57,176 nt of DNA, from the NCBI RefSeq assembly GCF_946481145.1, contig NZ_CAMLMJ010000026.1, positions 1 through 57,176 on the forward strand, in the 5' to 3' direction. The position numbers and the translations under genes were made by a program. Of the stretch, positions 51,671 through 57,176 are shown one piece after another; the stretch's first letter is position 1; every line of letters starts with the position of its first letter. This DNA is from an uncultured Sediminibacterium sp. (GTDB lineage Bacteria; Bacteroidota; Bacteroidia; Chitinophagales; Chitinophagaceae). The notes beneath the pieces are model-generated. The model worked only from the letters and a program-made list of their open reading frames with translations. It was not told the origin of the DNA and searched no databases.

Positions 51671-54600
51671 ATGCGCATGAGAAAAGTATTGGCACTTGCT
51701 GCCAGTGTTGTGCTTTTTATGGTACAACTTCAGGCACAAACTAGCCGGACCTTCACAGGAAAGGTCACAGATTCGAAGGGTTCGCCGCTATCTGGCGTAA
51801 CTGTTTCAGCTGGTTCAGACAGGAGGACTGTTACAGACAATTCGGGAAACTTTACCATCCAGGTAGGTTCGAATGTTAAGTCGCTCCGCTTTAGTTATGT
51901 TGGCTACAACATCCTCGAAGCCAGCATCTCCGACAAAAATTCCATTACCGTAAGCATGACTGAAGAAGACAAGTCTTTGTCTGAAGTAGTTGTGGTAGGT
52001 TATGGTACCCAAAAGAAAAAGGAAATTACCGGTAGCATTGCCAGTGTAAAAGGCGATGCATTGGCCAACAAACCAACACAAAGCTTTGATCAGGCTTTGG
52101 GTGGTCGTGCGGCTGGTGTGCAGGTAACCATTCCGAGTGGTGTATTGAATGCGCCACCTGTATTGCGTATTCGCGGTACCAATTCAATTTCCCTATCTTC
52201 TTATCCTTTGATTGTATTGGATGGAGTTCCAATGTTCACAGGTGATTTCAGTGCTACCAGTTCTGCTGGTAATATCCTGGCGAGCATTAACCCCAACGAT
52301 ATTGAAAGTGTAGACGTTGCAAAAGATGCAGCAGCTACAGCGATTTACGGTAGCCGCGCTGCGAACGGGGTTCTGTTTATCACAACTAAAAAGGGTAAAG
52401 CAGGTCGTTCAAAAGTTACATTAGACAGTTGGGTTGGCTTCAGCCAGGTTCAGCGTTTGCCTGAATTAATGGATGCTTTCCAATACACTGACTACAAAAA
52501 CTCAGCCCTAGTAAATGCCGGTACTTTTAACGCAGCAACTAATGCTTTTGCATTAACCAATGGTCCTGATGGCAAACCCATCAACACCCGCTGGTACGAT
52601 TATGTTTACCGTACGGGTGTACAGCACAGTAATACCATTAGTGTATCTGGTGCAAATGAATCTACCAGTTATTATTTCTCTGCCGGTTATACAGAGCAAC
52701 AAGGTATTATTAAAAGAAACGATTATCGTCGTCTTTCTTTGATGATGAATGTTGATCATAAAGTAGGAAAAGCAGTAAATATTGGTGGTAAGATCCAGTA
52801 TTCTTCAGAGAAAAACCTTGCAGCAGTTAGCTCTGGTTCATTGGGAGATGCATTTGCTACTGCAGGTCTTGGTCGTGTAGTAATGGTAACTGCACCAAAT
52901 ATTTCTCCGTACAATAATGATGGCACTTACAACTATAATGGTGCGTTGATTGGTGTAATGGGAAATAAACAAGGACAAGTTGGTTTTAACAACCCCGTTA
53001 TACAACTTGATCTTAACAGAAACGATAACTATATCGAACATATCATCAGCAATGTATATGCTCAGATAAAACCATTTAGCTGGTTAACAGGTCGTACTAC
53101 TTATGGTATCGATTATGTATTATCAGATAATGATGTTTTCTTCCACCCAATTTCAGGTGAAGGTTTTGCTTCAACTGGTTCTGTTTCTGCTACCTATAGC
53201 AAGAACAAAAGATGGGTTTGGACAACCACTTTACAGTTTGATAAAAACTTTGGTGAAAAACATAGTGTAAGTGCACTTGCAGGTATTGAGCACCAAAAGT
53301 CTGACAACAATGGTTTCGGTTTGAACCGTATTACGGTTTCTGACCCTGCTTTCACCAATATTCAGGGTGGATGGGCAACACCAAATACTTCTGGATTAAG
53401 TATTGGTGAAAACTACCTGTATTCTGAATTTGGTCGTGTACAGTATAACTACGATCGTAAATATTATATCACTGGTAACCTTAGAAGGGATGGTGCATCT
53501 CAATTGGGTGCCAATGTAAAATATGGTACTTTCTGGGGCGTGTCTGCAGGATGGGAAGTGATGAACGAAAAATTCTGGACCGCTGCAAAACTGGATCGTA
53601 TTTTCAGCAGTTTCAAAGTTCGTGCTAGTTACGGTAAAGTAGGTAATATCGGGGGCTTAGGAAACTTTGCTTCATTATCTCAGTACGGTTCTGGTTTGTA
53701 TGGTGGCGGTGCTACTGTACAATATAGCCAGGCTGGTAACCCTAACCTTACCTGGGAAACCAGTAAGAAAACCGATATCGGAATTAATTTTGGTATCTTA
53801 AAGGATAAGATTACTGCGGAAATTGGTTACTACAATAGTAACAACAATGGTTTGTTGTTATTTGTACCTCAACCTCCATCTGCAGGTCTACCTTCTTCTA
53901 TTCCTCAGAATATCGGAACCATGTATAACAGAGGTTTCGAGTTTCAGGTAAACTGGAATGCAGTGAGTAAAAAAGATTTCAGTTGGAACACTTCACTGAA
54001 CCTTGCTACCAATGCCAATAAAGTAACTTCACTGGCTCCTGGCATCAACAGCATTATCAGTTCAACAGGTGGTTTGGAAAATCCAAGTATCACTGTTCCT
54101 GGTCAACCAATCGGGATGATATTTGTGACCCGTACAAAAGGTGTAGATCCTGCAACCGGACGCAGAATTTTTGTAAACTCACAAGGTCGTGATGTTTACT
54201 TCCAACATGTGGCTCCTGCTGGTCAGTCAAGATTTATGTATGCTGATGGCACTACCGCACCAACTGTAAGTAATGCTGATGCGGTTGTTTACAAAAACAC
54301 CAATCCTAAAATCTTTGGTGGTTGGGAAAATACATTCCGCTACAAAGGTTTTGAGTTAACAGCCTTATTAACCTACCAGTTTGGTAACTACATTTATTAT
54401 GGTACACAAGCAGGTTTAAGAGACCAGCGTTTCTGGAACAATGAAGTAGCTGTTTTAAGAAGATGGCAGAAAGCCGGTGATGTAACTGATATACCAAAAC
54501 CAATTTTTGGTGATAACGTATCAAATGGTTCATCATTCCCGCTTGATATCAACGTATTCAAAGGCGATTTTGTTAAGTTGAGAACATTAACCATTGGATA

Positions 54601-54808
54601 CAATCTGCCTAAGTCTTTACTTGAGAAAGTGAAGATCACCAGTGCACGTTTCTATGTGAATGGAAATAACCTGTTAATCCTCACCAAATATCCTGGCCCA
54701 GATCCAGAGGTTTCCTCAAATGGTAATGGTACTACCAACTTTGGTGTAGACAGAAATACAGTTGCTAACCAGCGTACACTCACTGTTGGTCTGAATGTAG
54801 GATTTTAA
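51671..54808 (+). CDS. SusC/RagA-type TonB-linked outer-membrane receptor
   Basis: A 1045-residue SusC-type protein. Parts in order are a signal peptide (KVLALAASVVLFMVQLQAQ), a carboxypeptidase-regulatory-like domain (about 25-105, TFTGKVTDSKGSPLSGVTV), a TonB-box-like segment with SEVVVVGYGTQKKKEITGSI, a plug domain (about 130-240), and a 22-strand barrel to the C-terminal LTVGLNVGF. SusC barrels import sugars, peptides or other polymers bound by the SusD lid, driven by TonB. ATG codons at 51671 and 51677 are both plausible. The SusD gene follows by 24 bp. No glycoside hydrolase is adjacent, so the ligand is unknown. Confidence 0.95.
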   Translation: MRMRKVLALAASVVLFMVQLQAQTSRTFTGKVTDSKGSPLSGVTVSAGSDRRTVTDNSGNFTIQVGSNVKSLRFSYVGYNILEASISDKNSITVSMTEEDKSLSEVVVVGYGTQKKKEITGSIASVKGDALANKPTQSFDQALGGRAAGVQVTIPSGVLNAPPVLRIRGTNSISLSSYPLIVLDGVPMFTGDFSATSSAGNILASINPNDIESVDVAKDAAATAIYGSRAANGVLFITTKKGKAGRSKVTLDSWVGFSQVQRLPELMDAFQYTDYKNSALVNAGTFNAATNAFALTNGPDGKPINTRWYDYVYRTGVQHSNTISVSGANESTSYYFSAGYTEQQGIIKRNDYRRLSLMMNVDHKVGKAVNIGGKIQYSSEKNLAAVSSGSLGDAFATAGLGRVVMVTAPNISPYNNDGTYNYNGALIGVMGNKQGQVGFNNPVIQLDLNRNDNYIEHIISNVYAQIKPFSWLTGRTTYGIDYVLSDNDVFFHPISGEGFASTGSVSATYSKNKRWVWTTTLQFDKNFGEKHSVSALAGIEHQKSDNNGFGLNRITVSDPAFTNIQGGWATPNTSGLSIGENYLYSEFGRVQYNYDRKYYITGNLRRDGASQLGANVKYGTFWGVSAGWEVMNEKFWTAAKLDRIFSSFKVRASYGKVGNIGGLGNFASLSQYGSGLYGGGATVQYSQAGNPNLTWETSKKTDIGINFGILKDKITAEIGYYNSNNNGLLLFVPQPPSAGLPSSIPQNIGTMYNRGFEFQVNWNAVSKKDFSWNTSLNLATNANKVTSLAPGINSIISSTGGLENPSITVPGQPIGMIFVTRTKGVDPATGRRIFVNSQGRDVYFQHVAPAGQSRFMYADGTTAPTVSNADAVVYKNTNPKIFGGWENTFRYKGFELTALLTYQFGNYIYYGTQAGLRDQRFWNNEVAVLRRWQKAGDVTDIPKPIFGDNVSNGSSFPLDINVFKGDFVKLRTLTIGYNLPKSLLEKVKITSARFYVNGNNLLILTKYPGPDPEVSSNGNGTTNFGVDRNTVANQRTLTVGLNVGF

Positions 54809-54832
54809 TTGTTAACCTATTAATGCAGTAAA

Positions 54833-56293
54833 ATGAAAAAGAAACTATTATATGTGATCATGGCTGCAGCGGTGGTTCAATTGACCTCCTGCGCCAAAGA
54901 CAAATTTCTAAGCCCGGTACCAACCAATGCAATTTCTGACCTTACCGCTTTCGATAGCAAAGAAAGGATTGAAGGTCAGGTTCGTTCTATTTATGCATCT
55001 ATTAAGAATGCAGGTATGTATGGCGGACGTTATCAGATTTTCAACGATATCCGTGGAGAAGAATTCATGAATGATCGTACAAATGTGGTAACAGGGTTTG
55101 ATGTATGGAACTATACACCAGCCAATAGCTCAACCAATAGTGTATTGAATCATTGGTCAAGGGCCTATTATGTAATTAACCTTGCGAATGTATTCATTGA
55201 CGGTATGGCCGCAAAGGGAACCGCTGTAGTAGGTGCTACTTTGTCTAATAATTTTCTTGGTGAAGCAAGATTGCTTCGCGCATTAAGTTATTATTCTTTG
55301 TTGCAATTATATGCCCGCCCTTTTTGGGATGGTAACGGTAGTAAACCTGGTGTTCCACTTCGTTTAACCGGTAACACAGGATCTGGCGATTATGCACTTG
55401 CCCGCGCAACTGTTGCGGAAGTATATACACAGATTTTGGCTGACCTGACTTTTGCAGAACAAAACCTGCCATTAACAAATGCAAATGCAACGCTGAACAC
55501 AACACGTGCACACAGGAATACTGCAATTGCACTTAAAACCCGTGTATTGCTTAGTATGCGTCGCTATGCTGATGTTATCACAGAAGCAAATAAAATTGTT
55601 AGTGCAACAGCTCCGTTCGTAGCGAGCTCTGGTGTGCCTCATGCATTACAGGCTGATTACAGAACAATGTTTACCTCTAACTATTACACAACTGAATCAA
55701 TTTTGTCGATGCCATTTGCTTCCAATGAAACACCTGGTACACAAAATCAGTTGGGTTATTATTATGGTCCTTCTGCCTTCAATGGTGGTAATGGTGAATA
55801 TTCTTTACTATCTACAGGTATCATATCAGATGCAGGGTGGTTACCAACTGATAGAAGGAGAAGTTTCGTGCAGGTATTCAGTGGTAAGAGCTACCTGACT
55901 AAATACAGTGTTGCATCTACTTTTATTGACCCAGCTCCGGTAATGCGCTACTCCGAAGTATTGCTTAACCTTGCAGAAGCACGTGTTCGTTCTACTAATA
56001 CCGTAGACGCACAAGCTATTGCATTGTTGAATGCAGTGCGTGGTCGTTCTGATGCTACTACTGTATTTACAGCATTGAATTTTGCCAATGCTGATGCACT
56101 TGCTGATGCAATTGTAAAAGAAAGAAGAATCGAATTCCTTGGTGAAGGTTTACGCGGAACGGATCTTACCCGTTTAGGTTTACCATTGCCTGCAAAACCA
56201 GGTGTGTCTGCTATCGCTGCTACAGCACAGCAATATATCTGGCCGATTTCTTCCAGTGAATTATTATTGAATCCGTTATGCGTAGATAACTAA
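54833..56293 (+). CDS. RagB/SusD family nutrient-binding lipoprotein
   Basis: A 486-residue SusD-type outer-membrane lipoprotein. The lipobox LTSC places the lipid at C20; the mature protein starts AKDKFLSPVPTNAISD. TPR-like helices frame the fold (for example NNFLGEARLLRALSYYSLLQLYARPFW and ILADLTFAEQNLPLT), and the C-terminal SusD pattern VMRYSEVLLNLAEARVR plus AIVKERRIEFLGEGLRGTDL is clear. It forms the surface lid on the SusC barrel encoded just upstream. A strong terminator follows 42 bp after its stop, so the pair forms a two-gene operon. Confidence 0.95.
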   Translation: MKKKLLYVIMAAAVVQLTSCAKDKFLSPVPTNAISDLTAFDSKERIEGQVRSIYASIKNAGMYGGRYQIFNDIRGEEFMNDRTNVVTGFDVWNYTPANSSTNSVLNHWSRAYYVINLANVFIDGMAAKGTAVVGATLSNNFLGEARLLRALSYYSLLQLYARPFWDGNGSKPGVPLRLTGNTGSGDYALARATVAEVYTQILADLTFAEQNLPLTNANATLNTTRAHRNTAIALKTRVLLSMRRYADVITEANKIVSATAPFVASSGVPHALQADYRTMFTSNYYTTESILSMPFASNETPGTQNQLGYYYGPSAFNGGNGEYSLLSTGIISDAGWLPTDRRRSFVQVFSGKSYLTKYSVASTFIDPAPVMRYSEVLLNLAEARVRSTNTVDAQAIALLNAVRGRSDATTVFTALNFANADALADAIVKERRIEFLGEGLRGTDLTRLGLPLPAKPGVSAIAATAQQYIWPISSSELLLNPLCVDN

Positions 56294-56335
56294 GATGATT
56301 ACGGAATAGATAATTGTTAGGATTATTTTACAAGG

Positions 56336-56369
56336 GGTCGTATCAGTAATTGATACGACCTCTTTTTTT
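56336..56369 (+). terminator. Rho-independent terminator of the SusC/SusD operon
   Basis: A perfect 10-bp stem (GGTCGTATCA at 56336-56345, TGATACGACC at 56351-56360) with loop GTAAT, followed by TC and seven T (56363-56369). It is the strongest intrinsic terminator in the window and ends the SusC/SusD transcript. Confidence 0.95.
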
Positions 56370-57049
56370 GGTATGAGTGCTCCTTTAAAATTTTCCAGAT
56401 TTGAATCTATACTGTTCAGAGAAATTTGGCTGAGCGCTTCTCCACAGGTGTTATTATAACTAACCATTGCTCTCTGAACAATAATATTTTTTATTTATCT
56501 GGTTGGTCAGTGTAAACAGGCAATCTCCCATTTTTAAAGCATAGATACTGTTCTTGAGTGCCAGCTTACTTAATATTCCTTACCCATAGGTGTTTTTAGG
56601 TCTTTTCCTCAGTATATCTACAAGCTAGTAACAGTATTTAAACACTTCCAAACACGAACTATATGTTGTGCTGTGTTGTTGCTGTGTTGATGATGTGTTG
56701 ATGATACAGGTAAATCATTGATAATGTGCGAATTAGAATTATGTGTTTTTTGGTGAAAATTGCTGTGAAGGACTCTTTAAAACCCAAGTACTTTAACCCA
56801 AAAAACAACTCGCTCAAATCAAAAACTCCACCGTTCTTCATCACCAGGCCTAAAACAGATACATTTATTTTTTATTAATATTAAACTCGCGTTACTTATT
56901 TATGAACATTATATGAATTACAAATAATTATATTCGTTGTTTTTTTGATCAAAAACGCAGCTTTTTCTTGTCTAAACATGTCCATTAATGTGCATTTATG
57001 TTTTCTTTAACTAAATTGCGACTCGCATTTTTTATTTAAAAACTGAAAT
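56370..57049 (+). promoter_or_regulatory. Long gene-poor region upstream of the second SusC gene
   Basis: A stretch of 680 bp with no supported gene. It is AT-rich and holds a short tandem repeat of about 11 bp at 56664-56706. Two short minus-strand frames (up to about 61 codons) show no recognisable protein. It must carry the promoter of the SusC-type gene starting at 57050; no exact TAnnTTTG box was found. A small RNA or a large regulatory region is possible but nothing shows it directly. Confidence 0.5.
56664..56706. repeat. Short 11-bp tandem repeat
   Basis: Four adjacent units of 10-11 bp: TGTTGTGCTG, TGTTGTTGCTG, TGTTGATGATG and TGTTGATGATA. Later units match more closely than earlier ones. 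It lies about 340 bp upstream of the second SusC gene. It may be a decaying microrepeat or a binding-site cluster. Confidence 0.7.
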
Positions 57050-57176
57050 ATGAGAAAATTCGTTACAGTCTTTCTGTGCGCGATGCTAACCATTGCGCAG
57101 GTTTGGGCACAAAACCAAACCGTTACAGGTAAAGTAACAGACCAAAAAACAGGGCAACCCCTGGTTGGTGTTACAG
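57050..57176 (+). CDS. SusC-type TonB-dependent receptor (5' part only, cut by the window end)
   Basis: The first 42 codons of a second SusC-type gene; the window ends inside it. It opens MRKFVTVFLCAMLTIAQVWA, a signal peptide, followed by NQTVTGKVTDQKTGQPLVGVT, the start of the carboxypeptidase-regulatory-like domain found at the mature N-terminus of these receptors. It is similar to the receptor at 51671, but the signal peptide differs, so it is a separate paralogue and not a copy of that gene. The region 756 bp upstream ends the first SusC/SusD operon. Confidence 0.85.
   Translation, partial: MRKFVTVFLCAMLTIAQVWAQNQTVTGKVTDQKTGQPLVGVT

Noticed and set aside
56659..56844. Minus-strand frame of 61 codons in the gap before the second SusC gene
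   Set aside because: It overlaps the 11-bp repeat, has no recognisable motif, and could arise by chance in AT-rich DNA.
1..57176. tRNA, rRNA, phage, integrase or conjugation genes
   Set aside because: None recognised on either strand; no transposase frame with a DDE or HUH motif was seen either.

Overview
The window comes from a member of the Bacteroidota, most likely the Chitinophagaceae or a close relative. The signs are type IX secretion (T9SS) genes (a PorZ-like protein, two PorP/SprF-like proteins, type A and type B C-terminal sorting domains), SusC/SusD pairs, DUF4836 and DUF5606 proteins, five exact TAnnTTTG promoter boxes and almost no Shine-Dalgarno sequences. The family placement is inference. 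No rRNA, tRNA, CRISPR array, transposase or phage gene was recognised.

Region 1 (1-8.9 kb) is mostly metabolic. It holds a persulfide-dioxygenase-like protein with two rhodanese domains next to an ArsR regulator, tsaB coupled to a shortened 3-hydroxyacyl-CoA dehydrogenase-like protein, ridA, an aldose-epimerase-like protein and a fused B12-dependent acyl-CoA mutase (IcmF type). Region 2 (9-22 kb) carries the PorZ-like protein, a small HTH protein, a histidine kinase/response regulator pair coupled to a membrane protein, a lipoprotein, a small ABC transporter, a DUF4836 lipoprotein, a large NagZ-like glycosidase fused to a serine hydrolase, and a DUF5606 protein. Region 3 (22-29.7 kb) holds a run of small stress- or detoxification-type proteins (FDFWxGEW protein, ankyrin, VOC, DinB), an amidohydrolase, a DsbA-like protein, a DegT-type aminotransferase and rpoN.

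Region 4 (29.8-48.9 kb) is a surface-protein locus. On the plus strand lie a type B CTD protein, a PorP/SprF protein and a PorE/OmpA-like protein, then a PAP2-like membrane protein. On the minus strand lies a giant modular adhesin of about 3,771 residues, coupled by a 4-bp overlap to its own PorP/SprF partner. The giant contains 29 modules of two alternating types, and one 269-bp stretch occurs twice without a difference. Region 5 (49-57.2 kb) has an MMPL/RND exporter, a SusC/SusD pair with a clear terminator, a gene-poor stretch of about 680 bp, and the first 42 codons of a second SusC-type receptor cut by the window edge.

The most unusual non-coding feature is a set of four intergenic inverted repeats (1-131, 8873-9119, 24491-24541, 26437-26495). 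Their sequences differ, but each arm is built from tandem 7- or 8-bp units. They sit at gene ends or between divergent genes and look like a diverse class of intergenic palindromes.
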